Positions 9,906 to 18,250 of a DNA stretch of 64,000 nt are shown one piece after another; the stretch's first letter is position 1, and the number at the start of each line of letters is the position of its first letter. Source of the stretch: Planococcus maritimus (lineage in GTDB: Bacteria > Bacillota > Bacilli > Bacillales_A > Planococcaceae); contig NZ_CP016538.2 of the NCBI RefSeq assembly GCF_001687625.2, forward strand, positions 1,022,501 to 1,086,500. Direction: 5' to 3'. The notes under the pieces were generated by a model that saw only the letters and a program-made list of their open reading frames with translations, had not been told where the DNA came from and ran no database searches. Made by a program: the position numbers and the translations under genes.

Positions 9906-10004
9906 TTATTGTCTTTTGTCTGTGCCTGGTTTGTCATCGTATCCAGCAGTGAAGATAGCTACCAAAAACGATACACAAATCCCCAAGATTAAGATCAAGT
10001 TCAT
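9906..10004 (-). CDS. Small single-pass membrane protein (32 aa)
   Basis: ATG preceded by a near-perfect ribosome binding site (AAGGAGGTCGTCATTC). The 32-residue product begins MNLILILGICVSFLVAIF, a single membrane helix of about 20 residues, then a charged tail ending KPGTDKRQ. No family recognised. The strong Shine-Dalgarno and the clean hydrophobic-then-charged pattern are the evidence that it is real. It lies alone between convergent trmL and a divergent membrane gene. The tail would probably face the cytoplasm only if the N-terminus is outside; topology is not determinable from sequence. Confidence 0.6.
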   Translation of the reverse strand: MNLILILGICVSFLVAIFTAGYDDKPGTDKRQ

Positions 10005-10179
10005 GAATGACGACCTCCTTGAAATTTGCATCTGTGTTTAGTATAGCGTACGGCAGGGAAAAATGAAATATAGAACCCGCTCGAAAATATGGACATTTTC
10101 CGTCCATCCGACAAACTTGAAACTTTTTTGGATGTGATGCGTATATAGGGGTAGGAAGAAAAGGAAGGGATGAACTGAT

Positions 10180-10488
10180 ATGAAAATGAAGACATCCGTT
10201 GCATTGCTTTGGATTACAGGTCTTGCGGAGGCATTTCTGGCCATTCCGTTCATCGGGGGCGGATTTGTGATTTCCGCAGGCTATGCACCACTCGGCATCA
10301 TGTTCGTGTTGCATGCGATTACGTTGTTCTTTTGCTTTAAAGAATATTCGCCGAAGTTCGGCTCGATTCTGGGGATCATCACGAGTGCACTCGCTTGGAT
10401 TCCAGTAGTCGGCTGGGCTCTGCACTTATTGACAGCGATCGTGCTATTGCTGTCAGCGGCTATGTCCGGACGTTCAGCTAGAGCATAA
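10180..10488 (+). CDS. Small multi-pass membrane protein, unknown function
   Basis: A 102-residue protein with three or four membrane segments (about residues 6-30, 36-50, 58-75, 78-95), small glycine-rich turns and a short basic end (GRSARA). The start has GGAAGGGATGAAC upstream. No catalytic motif or named family is recognised; it resembles short hydrophobic proteins common in Planococcaceae. It is monocistronic, with a terminator directly after it. A weak TTGAAA element lies at 10117-10122, but no convincing -10 fits it. Confidence 0.7.
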   Translation: MKMKTSVALLWITGLAEAFLAIPFIGGGFVISAGYAPLGIMFVLHAITLFFCFKEYSPKFGSILGIITSALAWIPVVGWALHLLTAIVLLLSAAMSGRSARA

Positions 10489-10493
10489 CAGCA

Positions 10494-10519
10494 AAAGCAC
10501 CGAGAAATCGGTGCTTTTT
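10494..10519 (+). terminator. Intrinsic terminator
   Basis: Stem AAAAGCACCGA / TCGGTGCTTTT with a T-run, after the small membrane protein gene. Confidence 0.85.
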
Positions 10520-10545
10520 GTGTGGGCAATTTTATCAAGCTATGC

Positions 10546-10582
10546 AAAAATCCTCCGCACAGAAGTGTACGGAGGATTTTTT
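10546..10582 (-). terminator. Intrinsic terminator of the purine permease gene
   Basis: AAAAATCCTCCG / CGGAGGATTTTT palindrome. On the minus strand it directly follows, and slightly overlaps, the stop codon at 10581-10583. Usable in both directions. Confidence 0.8.
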
Positions 10583-11882
10583 AATGCGGTGCGATAAGGA
10601 TTTGGATCGTGAACAGCACAGCGAAAATATACAGGATCGGGTGAACCGATTTCCATTTACCCTTAAAGATTTTCATCAGTGGGTAAGAGATGAATCCAAG
10701 TGCGATACCGGTTGCGATGCTTGATGTGAGCGGCATCGCAAGAACAATCAGGAACGCTGGGAACGCTTCGTCGAATTGATCCCAATCGATTTCTTTGACG
10801 GCACCGATCATCAGGCTGCCGACGATGATGAGCGCGGGAGCGGTGATCGCGGCGACGCCTGACAGGGAACCGACGAGCGGCCCGAAAAAGGCGGCTGCGA
10901 TGAACAGAATCGCGACGGTCAAAGTGGTAAGCCCTGTGCGTCCGCCTGCAGCGACACCTGCAGAAGATTCAACATACGCACTGGTCGGGCTTGTGCCGAC
11001 CATGGCGCCTGCACTGGCTGCGACCGAATCGGCGAGAAGCGCTTGGCGCACGCGCGGCATTTTATTGTCTTTCATGAGCCCTGCTTGTTTTGCCACACCG
11101 ATCATTGTTCCCGTTGTGTCGAAAAGGGTAACGAGCAGGAATGAGAAGACGACGCCGTACAGCCCAAATTCGGCAACCAATAGGAAGGCTTCGATTGGAT
11201 TCCAGACGATGATGCCTTCTGGAAGCGACGGCAATTTCATGAATCCTTCCGTAAAGCTCAATTGCCCGGTGAAAAAGGCGATGATGCCGGTTGCGATCAT
11301 GCCGAAGAAAATTCCGCCATGAATATTCAAGGACATGAAGATGAGCGTGATGGCGAGCCCTGCGAGTGTCAATGCGACAGGAGGCGAGGTCAAATCACCA
11401 AGACCGACGAGATTGGCTTCATTGGCGACGATAAAGCCGCTGAGGCGCATGCCGATAAAAGCGATGAACAAGCCGATGCCTGCCGTGATGGCGTGTTTCA
11501 GGTTTTCCGGAATAGCCTCGATCAAGATTTTGCGCATCGACGTCAAAGACAAGGCAACAAACAGCAAGCCGGAAACGAAGACCGCGGCAAAGGCGGTCGT
11601 ATAATCAATGGCACCGCCAGAAGCGAGCACCATAGAGGTGAAATATGCGTTAAGTCCCATGCCGGGTGCGATGGCAATTGGGTAATTGGCGAGTAGTGCC
11701 ATCCACAATGTGCCGATAACCGAGGCAATGATGGTGGCGAGAAATACTTGGTCGAACGGAACACCGGCAGCTCCGAGAATTACCGGGTTGACGATAACGA
11801 TATAAGCCATCGTCAGGAACGTCGTCATCCCGGCAGTAATCTCGGTTCTGACATCAGTTCCGTGTTCTTTTAACTGAAACAT
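10581..11882 (-). CDS. pbuG: AzgA-type guanine/hypoxanthine permease (NCS2 family)
   Basis: A 433-residue polytopic membrane transporter of the AzgA branch of the NCS2 family, importing guanine/hypoxanthine or adenine by proton symport. Family blocks: TEITAGMTTFLTMAYIVIVN at the start, APGMGLNAYF in the first repeat, FDTTGTMIGVA and GTSPTSAYVESSAGVAAGGR in the second. About 13 membrane segments, normal length. The ATG at 11882 follows AGGGAGGA; the frame extends upstream without a site. PbuG versus the PbuO paralogue cannot be separated by eye. A pair of PurR-like boxes lies just upstream; no guanine riboswitch is seen in the short leader. Confidence 0.88.
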   Translation of the reverse strand: MFQLKEHGTDVRTEITAGMTTFLTMAYIVIVNPVILGAAGVPFDQVFLATIIASVIGTLWMALLANYPIAIAPGMGLNAYFTSMVLASGGAIDYTTAFAAVFVSGLLFVALSLTSMRKILIEAIPENLKHAITAGIGLFIAFIGMRLSGFIVANEANLVGLGDLTSPPVALTLAGLAITLIFMSLNIHGGIFFGMIATGIIAFFTGQLSFTEGFMKLPSLPEGIIVWNPIEAFLLVAEFGLYGVVFSFLLVTLFDTTGTMIGVAKQAGLMKDNKMPRVRQALLADSVAASAGAMVGTSPTSAYVESSAGVAAGGRTGLTTLTVAILFIAAAFFGPLVGSLSGVAAITAPALIIVGSLMIGAVKEIDWDQFDEAFPAFLIVLAMPLTSSIATGIALGFISYPLMKIFKGKWKSVHPILYIFAVLFTIQILIAPH

Positions 11883-11900
11883 GGAAAATCCTCCCTCTAA

Positions 11901-11942
11901 ACACGAACGTTTTAAAACAACATGTTTAATAATATTCGTTTT
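11901..11942 (-). promoter_or_regulatory. Putative PurR operator (two inverted PurBoxes)
   Basis: Read on the minus strand, AAAACGAATATT and, 18 nt later, the inverted copy AACGTTCGTGTTT resemble the B. subtilis PurBox AWWWCCGAACWWT (about 11 and 10 of 13 matches). The arrangement as an inverted pair upstream of a purine permease fits PurR repression by low PRPP. Inference from motif and context. Confidence 0.45.
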
Positions 11943-11984
11943 TAATAATGGGTGCAAGTGTTTTTTTAATCTGGTAGCGATTAG

Positions 11985-12013
11985 TCGAAATTCCTTGCCA
12001 CTATTTGTACAAT
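11985..12013 (+). promoter_or_regulatory. Probable promoter of the aldo-keto reductase gene
   Basis: TCGAAA (11985-11990), 17-bp spacer, TACAAT (12008-12013), about 25 nt before the chosen start codon. Confidence 0.45.
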
Positions 12014-12038
12014 GAATAAGAATAGGAGGAGGATTTTG

Positions 12039-12869
12039 ATGGATTTGACGATTGGCTCGACGAAGACTTTACATAATGGAGTGGAAATGCCGCGTTTTGG
12101 CCTTGGGGTCTACAAGATGACCGATAAGGAAGCCGCAGTCGAAGCGATGGTAAAAGCCATTCATACAGGTTATAAAGCGATTGATACAGCTACGGTCTAC
12201 GACAACGAAGCGGAAGTCGGGGAAGCGGTACGGGCTGGCGGCGTGCCACGCGAAGAATTGTTCATCACATCGAAAGTGTGGAACACCGATCAAGGGTATG
12301 ATCAGACTTTGCGTGCGTTTGAAGCTTCCCTGAAACGCCTGGATATGGACTATTTGGATCTGTATTTGACGCATTGGGCGATTCCTGAAACATTTGAGGA
12401 AACTTACCGGGCGATTGAGCGGCTGTACGATGAAAAATTGATCCGCGCGGCTGGCGTCTCGAATCACCAGCAGCATCATCTGGAGAAAATTCTGGCCAAG
12501 GCCAATACGAAGCCGATGGTCAACCAAATCGAATTGCACCCTCAATTGACACAAGAGCCGCTGAGAGAATTTTGCGCAGCCGAGGACATTGCGGTTACGT
12601 CTTGGTCGCCGCTTGCGAGGGGCCGCCTGCTCGATGATCCAGTGCTGTCGGAAATCGGCGAAACGCACGGTAAGTCGATCGCGCAGACGATTATCCGCTG
12701 GCATCTCCAGAATGACTTGATCGTCATTCCGAAGTCGGTGACACCGTCGCGCATCGTTGAAAATGCTGACGTGTTCGATTTTGAATTAAGCCAAGAAGAA
12801 ATGAAACAGATTTCAGCGCTGAACCAGGAATGGCGCAGCGGAACCCATCCGGACGAAATCAAGCTCTAA
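12039..12869 (+). CDS. Aldo/keto reductase (YvgN/YtbE-like)
   Basis: A 276-residue NADPH-dependent TIM-barrel reductase of small aldehydes and ketones, close in pattern to B. subtilis YvgN (glyoxal reductase). The catalytic tetrad is visible: Asp49, Tyr54 (in IDTATVYDNE), Lys79 (TSKVWN) and His112 (LTHW). The nucleotide-binding end IPKSVTPSRIVENADVFDFE is intact. Start at ATG 12039 after AGGAGGAGG; an upstream in-frame ATG would place the ribosome binding site inside the gene. Monocistronic, with a shared terminator downstream. Confidence 0.93.
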   Translation: MDLTIGSTKTLHNGVEMPRFGLGVYKMTDKEAAVEAMVKAIHTGYKAIDTATVYDNEAEVGEAVRAGGVPREELFITSKVWNTDQGYDQTLRAFEASLKRLDMDYLDLYLTHWAIPETFEETYRAIERLYDEKLIRAAGVSNHQQHHLEKILAKANTKPMVNQIELHPQLTQEPLREFCAAEDIAVTSWSPLARGRLLDDPVLSEIGETHGKSIAQTIIRWHLQNDLIVIPKSVTPSRIVENADVFDFELSQEEMKQISALNQEWRSGTHPDEIKL

Positions 12870-12874
12870 TAAAA

Positions 12875-12906
12875 AAAGGCCAGCGAATGGGTTCGCTGGC
12901 CTTTTT
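12875..12906. terminator. Bidirectional terminator between convergent genes
   Basis: Stem AAAGGCCAGCGAA / TTCGCTGGCCTTT, with A- and T-runs on opposite sides; serves the reductase and the pseudouridine synthase. Confidence 0.88.
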
Positions 12907-12907
12907 A

Positions 12908-13750
12908 TTATTGTTTGGCTTCGAGTTCGATTGATTGTCCGGTAAACGGGTGTTTAAAAGCGACGCGGAAGGCGTGCAAGAAGTATTCCCCGTTGTCAGT
13001 CGGCGGGCCTCCGTATACTTCGTCTCCGATGATCGGATGCTTGACGTGCGACAGGTGGGCACGGATCTGGTGTGTACGCCCAGTCTCCAAAGTTAGATGA
13101 AGCAGGGAGCGGCCATCTGCCCGGTTAATGACCTGGTAATGCGTCACAGCACTTTGCCCGTTTGGCGAAACGCGGCGGCGCGTGGCGTGGTGGCGGTCTC
13201 GGCCGAGCGGGAAGTCGAGCGTCCCGGACTGTCCGCGGACGAGGCCTTTAACAAGCGCTTCGTATTCACGCTGCACAAGTTTTTGTTCAACCATGCGGTC
13301 CATGACGTTTTTGGCGACCGGGTGTTTAGCCAATAGCAATAAACCGGAAGTGCCTTGGTCAAGGCGGTGGATGTGTTCAATATATGAACTGCCAGATTGT
13401 TGGACGTAAGCGATCAAGCCGTTGATGAACGTATCGTCTTGAGAGTTATCGTTCGGATGCGTGGCGAGCCCTTTTGGTTTATTGGCAATGATGAAATGCT
13501 CGTCTTCAAATAAAATTTCCGGTTCGATTGACGGGTTCGGCCGGTACGGCGACTCAGCTTGTGGAATCGTAACGATCAGTTTCGTCCCTTTATCAAGCGG
13601 TTCTTGCCAGCGGGGTTCTGTGCCGTCTTCAAGACGGACACCTTTAGCCATGCGCAGTTCGTGCACCGTCTTTTTGCCGAGGCCCCATTCGTTTTTTAAT
13701 AAGTCCGTAACGGTCATGCCTTGTTCTGGGATTTGGTAAGTCCAATTCAT
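12908..13750 (-). CDS. RluA/RluD-family pseudouridine synthase (YjbO-like)
   Basis: A 280-residue RNA pseudouridine synthase. The catalytic motif HRLDQGTSG has Asp131 as the nucleophile-type residue; ETGRTHQIRAHL and PIIGDEVYGG follow as in the RluA family. An S4-like N-terminal segment precedes it (GLGKKTVHELRMAKGV). It isomerises uridines in rRNA or tRNA, but the exact site cannot be told. The ATG follows GGAGGAC. Upstream lies the terminator of the thiol-oxidase operon, whose T-run abuts this ribosome binding site, so some read-through expression is possible. Confidence 0.9.
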   Translation of the reverse strand: MNWTYQIPEQGMTVTDLLKNEWGLGKKTVHELRMAKGVRLEDGTEPRWQEPLDKGTKLIVTIPQAESPYRPNPSIEPEILFEDEHFIIANKPKGLATHPNDNSQDDTFINGLIAYVQQSGSSYIEHIHRLDQGTSGLLLLAKHPVAKNVMDRMVEQKLVQREYEALVKGLVRGQSGTLDFPLGRDRHHATRRRVSPNGQSAVTHYQVINRADGRSLLHLTLETGRTHQIRAHLSHVKHPIIGDEVYGGPPTDNGEYFLHAFRVAFKHPFTGQSIELEAKQ

Positions 13751-13765
13751 TGTTTAGTCCTCCAT

Positions 13766-13804
13766 AAAAACGGGATCATGCGCGCGGCACATGATCCCGT
13801 TTTA
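13766..13804 (-). terminator. Intrinsic terminator after the thioredoxin-like gene
   Basis: Stem AAAACGGGATCATG / CATGATCCCGTTTT followed by TTATGG on the minus strand. Confidence 0.85.
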
Positions 13805-13806
13805 GT

Positions 13807-14277
13807 TTATTTTTTCACGACTTCCTGGAAAAATTGTTCGATGTTCTCTTTCGGCTGTGCGCCAGTCCAGCGGGCGACTTCCTTGCCGTCTTCATAATGA
13901 ACAAGTGTCGGGGTTGCTTCTATTGCATAATCCGACCAGCCTTGTTCATATTCGAGCAAGTTGTACTGCAGCACATCGACTTCCATATCTTCTGCTACAG
14001 GCATCAAGATGGGCGTTGTCTGTTGGCAGAACTGGCAAGTTGGGCTAAAGAAATAGACAGTTGTCGGCTCGCCGTTTTGGATTTGTTCGTTGACATCTTC
14101 AGGCAACGCGATGTTCTGGTAGTTTTCATCGTCGAGTTGATCGATGGTGGATGGTTCCAAATCATCTGTGCCGTAAGGGTTGTTTGCCAGTTTCTCATCT
14201 TGCGATTGATTGGTCAAAAAGACAATCAAGGCGAAAATGGCAAGCACGACGCCGGCGATAATCAGCAATTTTTTCAT
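13807..14277 (-). CDS. Membrane-anchored thioredoxin-family thiol oxidoreductase
   Basis: A 156-residue protein with an N-terminal membrane anchor (residues 3-22) and a thioredoxin fold displayed outside the membrane. The redox motif is Cys81-Gln-Phe-Cys84 in FFSPTCQFCQQTTP, and the cis-proline loop is ATPTLV. It likely exchanges disulfides with secreted substrates and is re-oxidised by the BdbC/DsbB protein encoded one base upstream. Its function would match BdbA or BdbD of B. subtilis; size favours the BdbA type, so no symbol is given. Second gene of a two-gene operon ending in a strong terminator. Confidence 0.85.
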   Translation of the reverse strand: MKKLLIIAGVVLAIFALIVFLTNQSQDEKLANNPYGTDDLEPSTIDQLDDENYQNIALPEDVNEQIQNGEPTTVYFFSPTCQFCQQTTPILMPVAEDMEVDVLQYNLLEYEQGWSDYAIEATPTLVHYEDGKEVARWTGAQPKENIEQFFQEVVKK

Positions 14278-14278
14278 T

Positions 14279-14704
14279 TTATTGTTCCTCCTTCAATGAT
14301 TTCCACAGATAAACACTCGTTCCAGCAATCAAAGCGAAGGCGATGAGTGCGAGAAACGGGATGGTGATAAATCCGAGGTAATTAATATATTCCCCTGTGC
14401 ACGGCACTTGTCCGCATGAGGGTGCCGAATCCGACAAGAACCGGAGTTTTTGAATGCCGTAATGATACAGCGAAACCGACCCTCCGATAACGGATAGCAC
14501 GAGCGAAGTCATAGCGATGCGCGGGTTTTTCTGCACATAGGCCACGCCAAGCACAAAGACGAGAGGATACATGAAGATACGCTGCACCCAGCACAGTTCA
14601 CACGGGACGTACCCGCGCACTTGGGAGAAATACAGCGAGCCCAGCGTCGCAACGAGCGACACTGCCCACATGAATAGCAAACTGTTTTCTTGACGCTTCG
14701 TCAT
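14279..14704 (-). CDS. bdbC: Disulfide oxidoreductase BdbC (DsbB family)
   Basis: A 141-residue four-helix membrane protein that passes electrons from extracytoplasmic thiol oxidases to quinone. Two cysteine pairs characteristic of DsbB/BdbC are present: Cys35-Glu-Leu-Cys38 in the first loop (VPCELCWVQRIFMYP) and Cys97/Cys102 in the second (SCGQVPCTGEYI). Start at ATG 14704 behind GAGGGA; seven upstream in-frame codons are rejected because they contain that site. The partner thioredoxin gene begins 1 nt after its stop. Confidence 0.92.
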   Translation of the reverse strand: MTKRQENSLLFMWAVSLVATLGSLYFSQVRGYVPCELCWVQRIFMYPLVFVLGVAYVQKNPRIAMTSLVLSVIGGSVSLYHYGIQKLRFLSDSAPSCGQVPCTGEYINYLGFITIPFLALIAFALIAGTSVYLWKSLKEEQ

Positions 14705-14835
14705 TTTTGTCCCTCTTTTCCACAAAGCTTTCCTTTTGAAGTATAATTCTTAACATCATACAAGTAAAATAATATCAACAACTCGGCGTATGGGCTATAA
14801 TGAACTTTGACACTTTTGTGAAGGAGCGCGGTAAC

Positions 14836-16380
14836 GTGGCAGAACAATTCGATTTATCCCATTTTGAAAAAAGCATGATCATCCGCGAGATGAGCTATGC
14901 TGATATACCTGCCATTCTGGAAATGCAGCAGCTTTGCTTTCCGGGCATGGAACCTTGGAAAGAAGAGCAGCTGAGAAGCCATTTAGGCGTTTTCGCACAA
15001 GGACAGATGGTTGCAGAACTCGACGGCAAAGTCATCGGCTCCTGCTCGAGCCTTTTGATCAACTTTGATGAATACGATGATCGTCATACATGGGACGATG
15101 TCACTGATGGCGGTTATATCACCAACCATAACCAAGACGGCTATAATATGTACGGCATTGAAGTGATGGTGCATCCTGAATACCGCCGCATGCAAGTCGG
15201 GCAGCGTTTGTACGAAGCGCGCAAAGAACTCGCGCGTGAACTGAACTTGAAGTCGATCATCATCGGCGGGCGCATCCCGAACTACCATAAACACGCAGAC
15301 GAAATGTCGCCGCGTGAATACGTTGATTCGGTATCGCGCCATAAAATCTATGATCCCGTTTTGACGTTCCAATTGATGAACGGTTTCCAGCTCATGCGCA
15401 TCAACCCGGGCTATTTGCAGGACGATAAAGCCTCAGGCAAATACGCAACGCTTATGGAATGGAACAATGTCGATTACAAACCGATCTCGAAGCGCCATTT
15501 CAAAACGAGCTTGCCGGTACGCATCTGTGTCGTGCAATACTTGATGCGCGCCATCAATTCATTCGACGACTTGGCGAACCAAGTCGAGTACTTTGTCGAC
15601 GTGGCGTCTGATGCCCATTCAGATTTCGTCGTGTTCCCGGAAATTTTCACGACGCAATTGATGTCGTTTTTGAATGAACCATCGCCAAGCCAAGCGGTCC
15701 GCAAATTGACGGAATTCACGCCGCAGTATATCGAACTGTTCACGGATCTCGCTGTCCGCTACAATGTCAACATCATCGGCGGGTCGCATTTCGTCAAAGA
15801 AGAAAACGACGAAATTTACAACATCGCGTATTTGTTCCGCCGGGATGGCTCGATCGATAAGCAGTACAAAATCCACATTACGCCGAACGAACGCAAGTGG
15901 TGGGGCATTTCTGCAGGCGACTCCGTGCGCGTATTCGATACGGATTGCGGCAAGATCGCCATTCAAATCTGCTACGATATCGAGTTCCCTGAACTGGCCC
16001 GCATTGCGACGGACATGGGCGCGAACATCATCTTCTCGCCATTTTGTACAGAAGACCGCCAAGGCTATTTGCGCGTCCGTTATTGCGCACAAGCACGCGC
16101 AGTCGAGAATCAAATTTATACGGTCATTTCCGGAACGGTCGGCAACTTGCCGCAGACGGAAAACATGGACATTCAGTATGCCCAGTCTGGTATCTTCGCG
16201 CCAAGCGATTTTGAATTCGCCCGTGATGGTATCGTCGGGGAGACCAATCCGAACCTGGAGATGGTTTTGATTGGGGATGTCGACCTTGAAATTCTTAGAC
16301 GCCAGCGCCAAGACGGCACGGTCAAGCAATTAAAAGATCGCCGCCATGATGTATACCGTGTGGAATACAAACAAGATTAA
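14836..16380 (+). CDS. yhcX: YhcX-like GNAT acetyltransferase / carbon-nitrogen hydrolase fusion
   Basis: A 514-residue two-domain enzyme. Residues about 15-185 form a GNAT fold (MYGIEVMVHPEYRRMQVGQRLYEARK holds the acetyl-CoA loop). Residues about 215-480 form a nitrilase-superfamily domain with the Glu-Lys-Cys triad in FPEIF, QYKIHITP and IQICYDIEFPE. B. subtilis YhcX has the same architecture and length; its role is unclear, perhaps amide or nitrile breakdown coupled to acetylation. The GTG at 14836 follows AAGGAG by 9 nt. A TATAAT at 14796-14801 overlaps the more distal ATG, which argues against that start. Monocistronic. Confidence 0.9.
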   Translation: MAEQFDLSHFEKSMIIREMSYADIPAILEMQQLCFPGMEPWKEEQLRSHLGVFAQGQMVAELDGKVIGSCSSLLINFDEYDDRHTWDDVTDGGYITNHNQDGYNMYGIEVMVHPEYRRMQVGQRLYEARKELARELNLKSIIIGGRIPNYHKHADEMSPREYVDSVSRHKIYDPVLTFQLMNGFQLMRINPGYLQDDKASGKYATLMEWNNVDYKPISKRHFKTSLPVRICVVQYLMRAINSFDDLANQVEYFVDVASDAHSDFVVFPEIFTTQLMSFLNEPSPSQAVRKLTEFTPQYIELFTDLAVRYNVNIIGGSHFVKEENDEIYNIAYLFRRDGSIDKQYKIHITPNERKWWGISAGDSVRVFDTDCGKIAIQICYDIEFPELARIATDMGANIIFSPFCTEDRQGYLRVRYCAQARAVENQIYTVISGTVGNLPQTENMDIQYAQSGIFAPSDFEFARDGIVGETNPNLEMVLIGDVDLEILRRQRQDGTVKQLKDRRHDVYRVEYKQD

Positions 16381-16383
16381 CGC

Positions 16384-16411
16384 CAGCCGCTCCGAATAGG
16401 GGCGGTTTTTT
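16384..16411 (+). terminator. Intrinsic terminator after yhcX
   Basis: Stem GCCGCTCC / GGGGCGGT followed by TTTTTT. Confidence 0.8.
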
Positions 16412-16455
16412 TGTGGGAAATTTGGTAAACTGATAAGTAATTGGAGGGATGAACC

Positions 16456-18156
16456 ATGGAATGGAAACAGCGAATGCAAAAATGGCTCGGACACGAGGGG
16501 CTTGATGTCAACACGAAACAACAACTGCAAGTCTTATCGGAAGACGCGCAGCTGGCAGAAGATGCGTTTTATCAAGATTTGGTGTTTGGGACGGGAGGCA
16601 TGCGCGGAGAAATTGGGCCGGGCACGAACCGAATGAACGTCTATACCGTCAGAAAAGCATCAAAAGGCATTGCTGATTACATTGAAAGCTTTGGCGCTGA
16701 GGCAATGAACCGAGGCGTAGCGATCGCGTTCGATAGCCGCCGCATGTCACCGGAATTTGCAGAAGAATCGGCGCGCACATTCGCAGCAGCGGGCATTCGT
16801 GCGTATGTCTACGAAGCGCCGCGGACCACACCTCAATTATCGTTTACGGTACGTGAGCTGAATGCATTCATGGGCATCGTCATCACCGCAAGCCACAACC
16901 CGCCTGAGTACAACGGGTATAAAGTATACGGCGAAGACGGCGCGCAATTGGATTTAGAGGCAGCGGACCAAGTCATTGGCTTTGTCAGCCGTGTCGAAGA
17001 TGAGTTGGCCATCAATAACGAAACCTACGATTCTTCCTTATTAGAAGTGCTCGGTGAAACGCTCGACCGTGCTTATCTCGATCAGGTTTTGACTGTGCAG
17101 GAAGCGAATGTTGAGCCGATCAGCGCGATTTTCACACCGCTCCATGGGGCATCAGGGACGACCGTTCGCCGAATATTCGATGAAGCGGGCTATAGCGGAA
17201 TCAGCTATGTAGAGGAGCAGATGGCACCAGATGGTGAATTCCCGACAGTGGCATCGCCGAATCCGGAAGAGTCATCGGCATTCGACCTTGCTCGCCAATA
17301 CGGCGAACAACAAACCGCTGATCTGTTGATTGCCATCGACCCTGATGGCGACCGAGTGGGAGCAGCAGTTTGGACCGGCACGCAGTATGAACTATTAACC
17401 GGCAACCAAACCGGCGGTATTTTGCTGGAGTATTTATTGCATCAGAAAAAAGCCAAAGGGGAATTGCCAGCAGACGGGCGCATCTTCAAGACCATCGTGA
17501 CTTCCGGATTTGGTGAAGCGGTTGCTAGAAGTTATGGTGTTGAGAGTGAAGATGTGTTGACGGGCTTTAAATTTATCGGCGAGAAATTGCGCGAAAACGA
17601 CGAAAACCATGCCTTTACGTTCTTGTTTGGGTATGAGGAAAGCTACGGCTATTTGATTCGTGATTTTGCCCGCGATAAAGATGCAGTGCAAGCAACATTG
17701 CTATTGGTTGAAGCAGCTGCATACTATAAGAAGCAAGGCAAAAACCTCTACGGCGTATTGACCGAGTTGTATGAGCGCCACGGTTTTTACCGCGAATCGC
17801 TCGTTTCGGTGACGAAAAAAGGCATTGAAGGCGCGCGCGAAATTACCCAGCTGCTCAGTGGCTTACGGGAATTGCCGCCCGAGTCGATCGCGGGCATCAA
17901 GGTAGTGAAAATCGAAGACTACGACAGCCGGACACGGACATTGGTCGATATGGGGACAAGTGAAGCGATCATCTTGCCTCAGTCGAATGTCTTGAAGTAT
18001 TTCTTAGAAGACGGGTCGTGGGTTTGCGTTCGCCCAAGCGGCACTGAACCGAAAGTGAAATACTACCTCGGCGTCAAAGCGGACAGTCAGCAGGAAAGCG
18101 ACGAAAAACTGGAATTATTGAAAGAATCATTTCTCGACATCGTTGCGAACCGGTGA
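16456..18156 (+). CDS. pgcA: Phosphoglucomutase/phosphomannomutase (PgcA type)
   Basis: A 566-residue alpha-D-phosphohexomutase that interconverts glucose 6- and glucose 1-phosphate to feed UDP-glucose, teichoic-acid and glycolipid synthesis. The four domains are intact: the phosphoserine loop TASHNPPEYNGYK with Ser146, the metal loop DPDGDRVG, the sugar loop GYEESYGY, and the phosphate-binding loop RPSGTEPKVK near the C-terminus. Length equals B. subtilis PgcA. The ATG follows TTGGAGGGATGAACC. Terminators lie on both sides, so it is a single-gene unit. Confidence 0.95.
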   Translation: MEWKQRMQKWLGHEGLDVNTKQQLQVLSEDAQLAEDAFYQDLVFGTGGMRGEIGPGTNRMNVYTVRKASKGIADYIESFGAEAMNRGVAIAFDSRRMSPEFAEESARTFAAAGIRAYVYEAPRTTPQLSFTVRELNAFMGIVITASHNPPEYNGYKVYGEDGAQLDLEAADQVIGFVSRVEDELAINNETYDSSLLEVLGETLDRAYLDQVLTVQEANVEPISAIFTPLHGASGTTVRRIFDEAGYSGISYVEEQMAPDGEFPTVASPNPEESSAFDLARQYGEQQTADLLIAIDPDGDRVGAAVWTGTQYELLTGNQTGGILLEYLLHQKKAKGELPADGRIFKTIVTSGFGEAVARSYGVESEDVLTGFKFIGEKLRENDENHAFTFLFGYEESYGYLIRDFARDKDAVQATLLLVEAAAYYKKQGKNLYGVLTELYERHGFYRESLVSVTKKGIEGAREITQLLSGLRELPPESIAGIKVVKIEDYDSRTRTLVDMGTSEAIILPQSNVLKYFLEDGSWVCVRPSGTEPKVKYYLGVKADSQQESDEKLELLKESFLDIVANR

Positions 18157-18186
18157 AAAATGCTCCCCATAGAGGGAGCTTTTTCA
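18157..18186 (+). terminator. Intrinsic terminator after pgcA
   Basis: Stem GCTCCC / GGGAGC flanked by AAAAAT and TTTTTC. Confidence 0.75.
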
Positions 18187-18250
18187 TTCGAAAGAATGAG
18201 GCAAGCGTGCGGTTCTTACGGTTACAATAGCAACTAGGAGGGGTCAGCCC

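Noticed and set aside
11883-12000. Purine riboswitch before the permease gene
   Set aside because: The conserved three-way-junction sequences are not found and the leader is too short.
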